Shown piece by piece: positions 1-7,058 of a DNA stretch of 7,669 nt. Position numbers and translations under genes: made by a program. Position 1 is the stretch's first letter. Every line of letters starts with the position of its first letter. The notes under the pieces are model-generated. The model was not told where the DNA came from. It was given only the letters and a program-made list of their open reading frames with translations, and did not search any database. This DNA is from Kiritimatiellia bacterium (GTDB lineage: Bacteria > Verrucomicrobiota > Kiritimatiellia > UBA8416 > JAIOPI01): assembly GCA_028822745.1 (NCBI GenBank), contig JAPKCZ010000086.1, forward strand, positions 1 through 7,669, in the 5' to 3' direction.

Positions 1-65
1 GTGGAATCCGTGGTCTTCTTCGTTTCGCAAAAAGTAGATGAATAGATCAGGCTAGTTCAAAAGCT

Positions 66-84
66 CGATTTTTCTGGAAAATCG
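66..84. other. Perfect 7-bp inverted repeat (hairpin) upstream of the ankyrin gene
   Basis: Bases 66-72 (CGATTTT) are the exact reverse complement of 78-84 (AAAATCG), with a 5-base loop; one extra G-T pair can close the loop to 3 bases. No T-run follows on the plus strand; on the minus strand a TTTT begins three bases past the stem. All three plus frames entering the left edge are stopped by base 45, so this may be the end of an upstream transcript, but a canonical terminator is not seen. The remainder of 1-179 shows no gene that I can support. Confidence 0.4.
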
Positions 85-132
85 GACCCAAATTGATATT
101 CTTCACGTGCGCCGTTCTTTTCACAGGCCTCG

Positions 133-138
133 TATACT
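133..138 (+). promoter_or_regulatory. Candidate -10 element for the ankyrin/FGE gene
   Basis: TATACT matches TATAAT at five of six positions and lies 41 bases before the ATG at 180, implying a leader of about 35 bases. No convincing -35 hexamer is present 16-18 bases upstream, so this rests on the -10 alone. If real, it would exclude translation from the TTG at 93. Confidence 0.2.
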
Positions 139-179
139 GGCAAATGATGAAGCAAGTATCTTTCCCACTTTCATTTAAT

Positions 180-1574
180 ATGAACATCCGTCTGATTAAA
201 ATTCTGGCTGTGTTGGTGTTGGCGCCCTGCTTCGTGACCGCATCACCGATTCACAAGGCTATTCGCGACGGCGACGTGTCCTATCTACGCGACTTGCTCG
301 TGAACGGCGGCGAAGATGCCGTTCACGTCACGATAGGCCGAGGCGTTACCCCGCTGCATCTGGCCGCCGCCCTCGACAATGTCGTGGCAGCAAAGCTCTG
401 CCTTACGTTTGGCGCAAAGGTTGATGTGTTAACAAACGGTGGTTTCACGCCCCTGCACTGGGCCGCCAGCCGTGACGCCGTGCGCTGCGCCAGTTTTCTT
501 ATTCAACGCGGCGCCGACATCTCCGCTCAAAGCACAAAGGGCATTTCGCCCTTACATTGGGCCGCCAATCGCAACGCAACCAATGTCGTCGATCTACTCG
601 TCTTACACGGGGCCAATATTCACCTAGAGACGGAAAACGGCTCTACGCCCCTACATTGGGCCGTCATGCCGGATCCTTACAGTGCGGCGGCGCAGATCCT
701 TGCATATGAAATCGTTAGCCCCGAAGTCGAACACGAGTACACCAATCGCCTTCAGGCGGTACAGGACGAGAATCGCGCAGAACTCGATGCCCTCGACGCC
801 GAGCAAGCCGCCGTCAACGCGCCCCCAGCCCGCCCAGATGTATACGTCGAACGTGATCGCAACACCGCACGCCAGACCTTGACCGTCAACATAGGCCTAG
901 GACAAGCCCTAAAGTTCGAGTGGATCGAAACACTTCAGTTGTGGGCGGGAAAATACGAAATAACCAACGCCCAGTTTCGCCGTTACAAGATTCACCATGA
1001 CAGCCTATTTCGTGAAGATCTGACATTGAATGACGCCATGCAACCCGCGATCAAAGTCTCATGGAACAATGCGCAGGGTTTTTGCGAATGGCTTGACCGC
1101 ACGTATCGCGACCGCGTACCAAAATCCTTCCGATTCAGACTGCCGACCGCTGCCGAATGGACCCGTTTGGCTCGCTGCGGCGACAACCGCATTTACCCGT
1201 GGGGTAGCACCTGGCCACCCGAATACGGTAACTACTCAGATCTTTCTGCCCGAGAACACCTTATCGAGTGGCGGGGCATCGAAGGATACGACGACGGGCA
1301 CGTGGTCACGTGCGACGTGCGTGAAAGTGGCGAAAACCCATGGGGACTCTTCGGCATGGGCGGAAATGTTTGGGAATGGTGCCAGGATTGGTTCGATACG
1401 GAAAAGAAGTACAAAGTACGCGCTGGCGGAAGCTGGGATTTCGACCAACGCGAAAACCTCTGCATCAACGGCTACGGATTCGATCGTCCTGATGCGCGCT
1501 ATGACACGATTGGCTTTCGCGTTCTGATCAGCATGCACGCCACGGAACGTCACTTCGGCCCCGTGCGGAACTGA
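180..1574 (+). CDS. Exported ankyrin-repeat protein with C-terminal SUMF1/FGE-type domain
   Basis: 464 residues from the ATG at 180. Residues 1-21 form a typical signal peptide (basic MNIRLIK, hydrophobic core, FVTA before SP), so the protein is probably periplasmic, surface or secreted. Residues 22-175 hold an ankyrin cap and four repeats starting at 55, 88, 121 and 154, exactly 33 apart, each with TPLH/SPLH-(L/W)-A. Residues 176-216 look like a charged helix, then a Pro-rich linker. Residues 233-451 are an FGE-sulfatase-type C-lectin-like fold: GKYEITNAQF, VSWNNAQGFCEWL, RLPTAAEWTRLARCG, YPWG, GLFGMGGNVWEWCQDW, RAGGSW and GFRVL. At the position of the two FGE catalytic cysteines (GGSxxC-x4-C) this protein has Phe421 and Asn426, so it is probably a binding rather than oxidising domain. 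The frame is also open back to a TTG at 93 (493 residues) and has ATGs at 144 and 147; no start has a good Shine-Dalgarno. I chose 180 because it gives a clean signal peptide. Ligand and role are unknown. Confidence 0.88.
   Translation: MNIRLIKILAVLVLAPCFVTASPIHKAIRDGDVSYLRDLLVNGGEDAVHVTIGRGVTPLHLAAALDNVVAAKLCLTFGAKVDVLTNGGFTPLHWAASRDAVRCASFLIQRGADISAQSTKGISPLHWAANRNATNVVDLLVLHGANIHLETENGSTPLHWAVMPDPYSAAAQILAYEIVSPEVEHEYTNRLQAVQDENRAELDALDAEQAAVNAPPARPDVYVERDRNTARQTLTVNIGLGQALKFEWIETLQLWAGKYEITNAQFRRYKIHHDSLFREDLTLNDAMQPAIKVSWNNAQGFCEWLDRTYRDRVPKSFRFRLPTAAEWTRLARCGDNRIYPWGSTWPPEYGNYSDLSAREHLIEWRGIEGYDDGHVVTCDVRESGENPWGLFGMGGNVWEWCQDWFDTEKKYKVRAGGSWDFDQRENLCINGYGFDRPDARYDTIGFRVLISMHATERHFGPVRN
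342..737 (+). repeat. Four tandem 99-bp units encoding ankyrin repeats
   Basis: Units begin at 342, 441, 540 and 639, with an exact 99-bp (33-codon) period. The best conserved stretch is the codons for TPLHWAA, e.g. CCCCTGCACTGGGCCGCC, CCCTTACATTGGGCCGCC and CCCCTACATTGGGCCGTC. The first unit has Leu instead of Trp. The fourth decays after about 13 codons into the charged helix, so its right end is approximate. Confidence 0.85.
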
Positions 1575-1580
1575 TCCTCC

Positions 1581-2984
1581 TCAGACCTCGCAGGGTGATG
1601 CACCCAACAGCAGATCGTCATCGATGACGATCCCTTCTTCCGGCAAACGCTGGCGTAACTCCTCGGGTCCGAGCGCGAACATCGGATCAATCTCAATGGT
1701 CACGCTGGGCTGTCCATCGCCATCACGCGGAACGGCCACGCCAACCTGCTCCAGCCAACGTGCGAATTTCGCACTCATGTCCGCACGACAGGATGCCGGC
1801 GAGTCCGCCCCTTCGGCGTTCTTGACGGGAGAAAACTCATCCTCACGAGCGCAGACAAGATTGACGACCGTGTTGGCATGGGGCAACACATCAAAAATAA
1901 ACTTTTCGAACTTGTAGGCATTGGCCTCGTCCGGTTTGACGGTTTTTCCGTCAACATCACACATCGGCACTTTCTTGTGCGCCACATGAATTGGAAGATC
2001 GGCGCGTGCCTCCTGCTCAAGAAAAGAAAGCGAGAAAACATGAATCGCGATACTGCCATAGCGCAGCCAGAGATTTCCGTCCGCGTCCGTACGCTGTTTT
2101 TCGGCATCGCTGAGCTCCGTGTATTCGACCATACCGTGCAGGCCATCACGAACCACGACGACGCCAAGGCCTTCATCAGGGTCCCGCTTTTCACAGATTT
2201 TCAGAGAAATGTCGGCGTTGCGTAAATCATGCAATCCAACAAACGCCGGATCGGCGATTTCGACCACTGGGTTGTCGACCTGGAAATAGAAGAGCGTGCT
2301 CAAGGAACGGGACGTCATGTCCGCAATCATGCCTGTGTTGAGCAAGGCCGAAAGCGTGCCGCCGTGACCATCAGGGCTGAAAAAGATTCGACCCGGCGCT
2401 TCCAGAATGATTTTGCCATCTGGGTCCAGCGCAGGCCACTTGCCCTGTACAAAGAAATGCACATCCTCGACAGGAAGATCAAAGTTATCATTGTCAGCGA
2501 AACACTGTCGCGTGGCGGCATCGTTGCCTTCCGACGTCATGACATAGAGAGGTACGGGTTTGCCGTAGCGTTCAGACAGAGCCAAGATCTTATGGGCATG
2601 GATCTCGAACAGTGTCGCGCCCGTCAGGGGAGCGATTGCATAAGCCCCCTTGGGGCCATCATAGCCCAGTCGCGAGCCCTGGCCACCTGCGACAAGGATA
2701 ATCCCAACCTTGCCATCACGCAGAAGCGCCTCGCCGCGCTCCCAGGCCTTCAGACGCTCGTCACCTGTGAGTTCAACGGACTCGGCTGGCGCAAAGTCCG
2801 CCTGAACCGCAGCCTGGCCCTTGTCGTCCAGATACGAAGCCATCCGAGAAATGTCATCAAAATTAAGCGTGGTGATCTGCTCGAGTAGCGATTTTTGCTC
2901 CTCGGCGGACAGTTTCTCCCAGAATTTAAGGACGTGTCCCTGATCGGCCGCGTCGAGCGCTTGTTGACATTCAACGAAATTCAA
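1581..2984 (-). CDS. UAP/UDPGP-family uridylyltransferase (probable UDP-N-acetylhexosamine pyrophosphorylase)
   Basis: 467 residues. This cytoplasmic enzyme family joins UTP and a sugar 1-phosphate to give UDP-sugar and pyrophosphate. The match is to the eukaryote-like UAP1 family rather than to bacterial GlmU or GalU. The UTP-binding loop LVAGGQGSRLGYDGPKG is at 97-113, then PLYVMTS (145-151), PDGHGGTLSAL (204-214), VDNPVVEIADP (236-246, close to UAP1 VDNxLVKVADP), MVEYTEL (285-291), NAYKFEKFIFDVLP (355-368) and REDEFSPVKNA (380-390). These UAP-type motifs favour a GlcNAc/GalNAc-1-phosphate substrate, but bacterial members may use glucose-1-phosphate, so the sugar is not settled. The start is a TTG at 2984; a GAGGG sits six bases upstream and homology to the helical N-terminus begins within the first 20 residues, so the non-ATG start is well supported. 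It lies 12 bp downstream of the membrane-TPR gene (probable operon) and converges on the ankyrin/FGE gene with 6 bp between stops. Confidence 0.93.
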   Translation of the reverse strand: MNFVECQQALDAADQGHVLKFWEKLSAEEQKSLLEQITTLNFDDISRMASYLDDKGQAAVQADFAPAESVELTGDERLKAWERGEALLRDGKVGIILVAGGQGSRLGYDGPKGAYAIAPLTGATLFEIHAHKILALSERYGKPVPLYVMTSEGNDAATRQCFADNDNFDLPVEDVHFFVQGKWPALDPDGKIILEAPGRIFFSPDGHGGTLSALLNTGMIADMTSRSLSTLFYFQVDNPVVEIADPAFVGLHDLRNADISLKICEKRDPDEGLGVVVVRDGLHGMVEYTELSDAEKQRTDADGNLWLRYGSIAIHVFSLSFLEQEARADLPIHVAHKKVPMCDVDGKTVKPDEANAYKFEKFIFDVLPHANTVVNLVCAREDEFSPVKNAEGADSPASCRADMSAKFARWLEQVGVAVPRDGDGQPSVTIEIDPMFALGPEELRQRLPEEGIVIDDDLLLGASPCEV

Positions 2985-2990
2985 AATGAA

Positions 2991-2995
2991 CCCTC
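2991..2995 (-). promoter_or_regulatory. Shine-Dalgarno for the TTG start of the uridylyltransferase gene
   Basis: On the minus strand GAGGG lies six bases before the TTG at 2984 and directly after the TAA stop of the upstream gene (2997-2999). There is no ATG close by, so this site decides the start and supports translation of both genes from one message. Confidence 0.65.
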
Positions 2996-2996
2996 T

Positions 2997-5900
2997 TTAT
3001 TCGAATCCTAATTTTTTCCGCAACTCACGCAGCGCCGTACGATGCTCCGGGCGAAGGTCGTACATATTCTCGGACAAGACCTCAACCAAATTCAGCGCCC
3101 GTTGCGTCCTGCCTTCCGACAGATGGATATTGGCGAGATTGATAACCGACGCCGGATAATTTTTTTCCAGCGCAATCGCCTTTTCGAACGCCGCAACGGC
3201 CTCGTCCAACTTGTCTTGCTTCTGGAGTATGGTGCCATAGGTATCCCATAGCGACGGCGAAGTGTCCGTCATGGCGATCGCCTCGGTGATTGTTTTGGAA
3301 GCCTCGTCAAGGGAGCCTGTTTCCTGCAAAACCCACGCCAACGAGTTCATGGCGAGTGGATCCCTCTTTGCGTTCAGCAATCGCCGCAACGATTCCTTGG
3401 CCAAGTCATATTCACCTCGCTCAATTTGGAAATTGGACATAAAGAAATTTGCAACTCGGTCGTTTGGATTCAACTGAAGTAGTCGTTGCGTACGGACTTC
3501 AGCCACATCAGGTTTGGACAAAATCATATCCAATCGAATCATGAATTGAAGAATCTGAATATGGTTGGGTTGATACACAAGCGCGTCCTCAAAATGACGA
3601 GCCATGTCATCCACGTTCCCGCGCATCATGGCGAGATGCCCGCTCGCGTATGCAAACAGAAACCCTTTTGCGAAACTCTGTCGTTCAATTCTGTACAGTG
3701 TTTTTTGTAGGCCTTTCTCATCGCGACCGGCGATCTGAATGTTAACCAGCATTTCCCAGGCTTTCGGAACGTTTTTGTTATCCCGAAGCACTTCGTCGAT
3801 AATATCGGTTGCTTGTGACGCATCGCCCTCAACGGCCACCAACAGAGCTTCCTGCACTCTCAAAACCGAAGAATCCACGCCTGCTCTGCGTGCATGTTCG
3901 AGAAACTTTTTGGCTCGATCGAATTCACCACGTTTCATCGAAAGCGTGAGCATGCCCAAGAGAGCCCGCTGATGCTTCGGGTTTTCGCGCAGGAGTTTTT
4001 CGAGGAGCTCCTCGCTATCCCCGTGACGGTCTTGAATGAAATACAATTCGGCCAGACGCATTTCCAGTGAGAGTTGCTCGTCACCCGTTGACAGCGCCAA
4101 GGCCCTTTCAAGCTGCGAAATGCCTTGGGACGATTTGCCGCTGCGGCTGAGTACTTCTCCCATAGAGGCCAGCGCCTTCGATTCACGCACGACGCCATAA
4201 TTGGCAATAATATCGACAATCCGAACAGGTCGATTCTGAAACCGAGCCAAAAAATCGTCCATTTCCTGCTTCACGATGTCGCCGTCTTCGTAGTCTCCGC
4301 CGGAGAGCACCAGACCGTGGGCATTGAGAAGCGCACTGACATTGTTTGGGTCAAGGACTCTTGCGCGACGGTAAACTTCATAGGCATCGGCCTGCATGTC
4401 GGCGTCTTCAAGCAACACGCCAAGATTGTTGGCAACCAGTCCCAGTCGGCGCCGAGTGTGCTCGATCAGGGGCGCAAAGGTTCCGTGTTCAATCTCTGCT
4501 TCAAGAACCGGAAGCAGTTCGTCCCAGACCCGCATATGGCGTTGCTTTAGTGCCAAAAAATCAACACTTTCAAGCTCAACTGCCCCTGAAAAGAAGAGGA
4601 CGTTCGGAACAGGAATTAGACCTGCTTTTGACCAAACGTCCGCCGAATTCATGACGGCGACATCCTTGACCGCCTCATTGGGTCGAGCGAACCATTCACC
4701 CAGTAGCGCCTCTAACCCAATTTCGGCCCGATTACGTAACGTGGCATCCTTGATTTGATTGAAAACATGTGTCCGTAACGGCTTATAGCTTTGGGCCGCA
4801 ATGCTAAGTACTTTCAGAGGCATGTTGTCCCGTTTGATTAGGGGAAGAAGCTGCGCGTCCAGCGAACCATCTGAAATAAGCCATGTTTGACCATCAATTT
4901 GCTCGAGAAGCGTCTCCGCTATCGTTGCCAGAACCAAGGCAGGTTTCGCGTTCGCCTTTGCAACATTCCGCCACGGCATAAACAGACAGAAACCAACCAA
5001 TAGCAGCGGCAGCACGATGCTCGACACCCGACGTCCGAGCGATGCGACGGCATCCTCATCTCCCCATTGGGGCAAGGGCAACAGAAAAAAGTAGGCCACA
5101 AAATAGCCCATCGTCCACGCGGTCAACAGCTCAGGGATGAGGAATATGCGTGCGCCAGTTCCGATCTGCGATGGTGATATGGGTGTGTTTAGCAGAACGG
5201 CGATGACGAGTCCTGTCAGTAAAACATGCAATGCAGCAACCGAGCGGTCGCCTTGCCCGTTCAAGGCGCGCTTTGACATGGCGATCGTGACCAGCCACGG
5301 AAGTGACGTCACAACAAGAATGACCAACCAGCCTTGGCGCGGCAGACTTCGCGACAGAAGAAACCAGGAATTGAGCAACAGAATTTTTAAACTTTGCCCA
5401 AAGCCGGTCACACCTCTGAGTTGGGCACCTTCTTCACCTAGGAACGACCAAGCGGCCAACGCATACGCCAGCAAACCACCCACGAAGCAGCCTAGGGTTT
5501 TGAACAGCACGCCCGTCGTCAGACGCTCATCCTTATGAGCACATGTAAAAAACACAACGGTAATGATTGGGGTGAACACATAAAAGCTTGAGTATTCAAC
5601 GCACCCTATACCGTAGATAAACGCAAACAAGTAGCTCAGCCGGTTCGACCCGTATTGAATGGACGACAGGAATAATCGCAGCGCCAATAGCAACAGTAGC
5701 AGATGAAATGTGGACCAATGACAGCGGTTTGCAGCCATCCAAAATGGTAAGGAAAACGTCAGGACAAAGGCGGCGACAATACCGGCCAGGCGTGACGCGA
5801 GGAGTGACTGTACGTAATTTTCTTCTTCGACCTTGATCGTCAGCCAAATCGAAAGACGAACCACAGAGTAGAGTGCCCAGATGGCCAAAGCGCCACATAT

Positions 5901-6152
5901 CGCACTAAGACCGTTGAGCGATGTTAACTGGCTGACATTTGGCAGGCTCGCATTAACGACATCGCAGAGCGCAAACCAGAGCGGTGAATTCGGACTAAAA
6001 CGCGGCGTGGCGCCCGAGGACACCACAAACGCGCCAGCCGAGGGGCCCGGGTAGACCGCAGGACAAAGCGTATTAAAATACGTGCACGCTGCGATGGTGG
6101 CCAATCCAAGGCCAATCAAAAGATCGATACAAATGGACTTTATATTACTCAT
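2997..6152 (-). CDS. Multi-pass membrane protein (DUF2723/GT-C-like) with C-terminal TPR array
   Basis: 1051 residues. Residues 8-395 contain about ten hydrophobic segments (e.g. 8-28, 80-103, 120-140, 147-163, 172-203, 213-236, 274-292, 305-322, 333-358, 378-394), in keeping with an inner-membrane GT-C-fold protein. The first loop, NTLCPAVYPGPSAGAFV...SPNSPLW...NGLSAICGALA, follows the DUF2723 (TMEM260-like) pattern of a DSGE-like motif, HPPGxPL, then NLLSA. Here the acidic motif reads PSAG and HPPG reads SPNS. Residues 400-560 are a non-TPR soluble stretch; 566-1026 carry about ten or eleven TPRs, clearest at 695-727, 728-760, 831-864, 899-932, 933-966 and 967-999 (LDEAVAAFEKAIAL). Related proteins are thought to act in protein or exopolysaccharide glycosylation; that role is inferred here. 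It starts with ATG, has no clear Shine-Dalgarno, and is the first gene of an operon with the uridylyltransferase. The loss of acidic residues may mean no catalysis or a different chemistry. Confidence 0.85.
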   Translation of the reverse strand: MSNIKSICIDLLIGLGLATIAACTYFNTLCPAVYPGPSAGAFVVSSGATPRFSPNSPLWFALCDVVNASLPNVSQLTSLNGLSAICGALAIWALYSVVRLSIWLTIKVEEENYVQSLLASRLAGIVAAFVLTFSLPFWMAANRCHWSTFHLLLLLLALRLFLSSIQYGSNRLSYLFAFIYGIGCVEYSSFYVFTPIITVVFFTCAHKDERLTTGVLFKTLGCFVGGLLAYALAAWSFLGEEGAQLRGVTGFGQSLKILLLNSWFLLSRSLPRQGWLVILVVTSLPWLVTIAMSKRALNGQGDRSVAALHVLLTGLVIAVLLNTPISPSQIGTGARIFLIPELLTAWTMGYFVAYFFLLPLPQWGDEDAVASLGRRVSSIVLPLLLVGFCLFMPWRNVAKANAKPALVLATIAETLLEQIDGQTWLISDGSLDAQLLPLIKRDNMPLKVLSIAAQSYKPLRTHVFNQIKDATLRNRAEIGLEALLGEWFARPNEAVKDVAVMNSADVWSKAGLIPVPNVLFFSGAVELESVDFLALKQRHMRVWDELLPVLEAEIEHGTFAPLIEHTRRRLGLVANNLGVLLEDADMQADAYEVYRRARVLDPNNVSALLNAHGLVLSGGDYEDGDIVKQEMDDFLARFQNRPVRIVDIIANYGVVRESKALASMGEVLSRSGKSSQGISQLERALALSTGDEQLSLEMRLAELYFIQDRHGDSEELLEKLLRENPKHQRALLGMLTLSMKRGEFDRAKKFLEHARRAGVDSSVLRVQEALLVAVEGDASQATDIIDEVLRDNKNVPKAWEMLVNIQIAGRDEKGLQKTLYRIERQSFAKGFLFAYASGHLAMMRGNVDDMARHFEDALVYQPNHIQILQFMIRLDMILSKPDVAEVRTQRLLQLNPNDRVANFFMSNFQIERGEYDLAKESLRRLLNAKRDPLAMNSLAWVLQETGSLDEASKTITEAIAMTDTSPSLWDTYGTILQKQDKLDEAVAAFEKAIALEKNYPASVINLANIHLSEGRTQRALNLVEVLSENMYDLRPEHRTALRELRKKLGFE

Positions 6153-6159
6153 ACAACAG

Positions 6160-6165
6160 GGTATA
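6160..6165 (-). promoter_or_regulatory. Candidate -10 element for the membrane-TPR operon
   Basis: On the minus strand TATACC (four of six to TATAAT) ends seven bases before the ATG at 6152. That spacing would start the transcript at or next to the start codon, which fits the absence of a Shine-Dalgarno. No -35 hexamer is evident, so this is weak. Confidence 0.18.
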
Positions 6166-6189
6166 CAGAAGGATTCCGGTAGGTACAGT

Positions 6190-6218
6190 TAGAAAGACAA
6201 CGACTAAGTGTTTATGCT
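6190..6218 (+). promoter_or_regulatory. Candidate promoter for the pseudouridine synthase gene
   Basis: TAGAAA (6190-6195, four of six to TTGACA) and TATGCT (6213-6218, four of six to TATAAT) are separated by exactly 17 bases in the spacer between two divergent genes. The predicted transcript start, about 6225, gives a leader of roughly 45 bases. Both boxes are weak matches. Confidence 0.25.
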
Positions 6219-6269
6219 TCAGTCTGTGCACCCTACACGGTTTCCTTTCAAAAATCCAGTGCTGTAAAA

Positions 6270-7046
6270 TTGGAATCTACTCAAGTGAACGAGCCTGACG
6301 CCACGACACGTCTTCAAGTTTATCTCGCAAAACGGGCGGTGGCATCGCGTCGCGCGTGTGCCGACATCATTCTCAGCGGCCGCGTATACGTGGATGGTGA
6401 ACGAATCATCGAACCCGGATTCCGAATTCGTAGCGACATGCGTGTTGTCCTGGATGGACAAGAACTGGCCAAAATGGAATCCGCCATCCGCAGCATCATT
6501 CTATACAAACCACGTGGCTATATTTGCTCACGCAAACTTCAGTCCACATCTCGAAATTTAGGCACCGTTTACGATCTCATCGAGGACATCCCTGAACACC
6601 TAAACACAGTAGGTCGCTTGGACAAGGACAGCGAGGGCCTTATCGTGCTTAGCAATGACGGTGAGTTCAACGAAAGACTTTCGCACCCGCGACACGGCCA
6701 CAGCAAAACCTACCTCGTCACCGTCACGGGGCACGTTTCAGACGATTGCCTGAAGAGACTCAACGCGTGTCGCCAGTTGGAGAGCGAAACGATTCAACCC
6801 GTCGCGGTCTCTGTGCAAACGCATGGTAAAAGAACCGCAGTTCTGAAATTTGTGCTGCACGAAGGGCGCAACAGACAGATCAGGCGCATGTGCAAACTCT
6901 ACCGACTAGAGATCGCAACACTTGTAAGAACGAAGATCGGGGCATTCGAAGATCACGTCTTGTCGCCAGGCGACTGGCGCGACCTACTCCCAGAGGATAT
7001 CGCTCGATTGACCCAGCAGCATGAGTCAAAGCAACCTCTAGGATAA
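6270..7046 (+). CDS. RsuA/RluB/RluF-family rRNA pseudouridine synthase
   Basis: 258 residues. Enzymes of this family convert a specific uridine of ribosomal RNA to pseudouridine. Residues 13-60 are an S4 RNA-binding domain (RLQVYLAKRAVASRR, then IILSGRVYVDGERI). The catalytic domain follows: KPRGYICSR (80-88), GRLDKDSEGLIVLSNDG (115-131) with the expected catalytic Asp118, KTYLVTVTG (146-154), the family signature HEGRNRQIRRMC (197-208) and a closing GDWRDLLPED (234-243). The combination of LDKDSEGLI, YLVTV and GDWRDL recalls RluF, while HPRHGHSKTY is more RluB-like, so I do not assign the target site or a symbol. The frame is open from 6183 but offers only TTG at 6270 and GTG at 6285 before the S4 domain. 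Neither has a strong Shine-Dalgarno; a GGA lies ten bases before the GTG. It diverges from the membrane-TPR gene and converges on the archaemetzincin-like gene, 12 bp apart. Confidence 0.93.
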   Translation: MESTQVNEPDATTRLQVYLAKRAVASRRACADIILSGRVYVDGERIIEPGFRIRSDMRVVLDGQELAKMESAIRSIILYKPRGYICSRKLQSTSRNLGTVYDLIEDIPEHLNTVGRLDKDSEGLIVLSNDGEFNERLSHPRHGHSKTYLVTVTGHVSDDCLKRLNACRQLESETIQPVAVSVQTHGKRTAVLKFVLHEGRNRQIRRMCKLYRLEIATLVRTKIGAFEDHVLSPGDWRDLLPEDIARLTQQHESKQPLG

Positions 7047-7058
7047 AAAGAATCTGAT

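Noticed and set aside
1..45. Possible tail of an upstream gene at the left edge
   Set aside because: All three plus frames run 11-14 codons before a stop, and none shows a recognisable protein end, so no frame can be chosen.
1030..1527. 165-residue open frame on the plus strand inside the ankyrin/FGE gene
   Set aside because: It is the +1 frame of a coding region with clear FGE-type motifs, is low in complexity (Thr/Ala/Ser-rich) and has no family match.
1320..1574. Reading the FGE-type domain as a working sulfatase-activating enzyme
   Set aside because: The GGSxxC-x4-C cysteine pair is absent (Phe421, Asn426), and no sulfatase gene is nearby.
1571..1584. CTGA/TCAG inverted repeat spanning the two convergent stop codons
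   Set aside because: Only four pairs, formed by the stop codons themselves, with no T-run on either side.
2229..2888. 219-residue open frame on the plus strand inside the uridylyltransferase gene
   Set aside because: It lies wholly antisense to a gene with unmistakable UAP motifs, has no recognisable domain and no ribosome site; a shadow frame.
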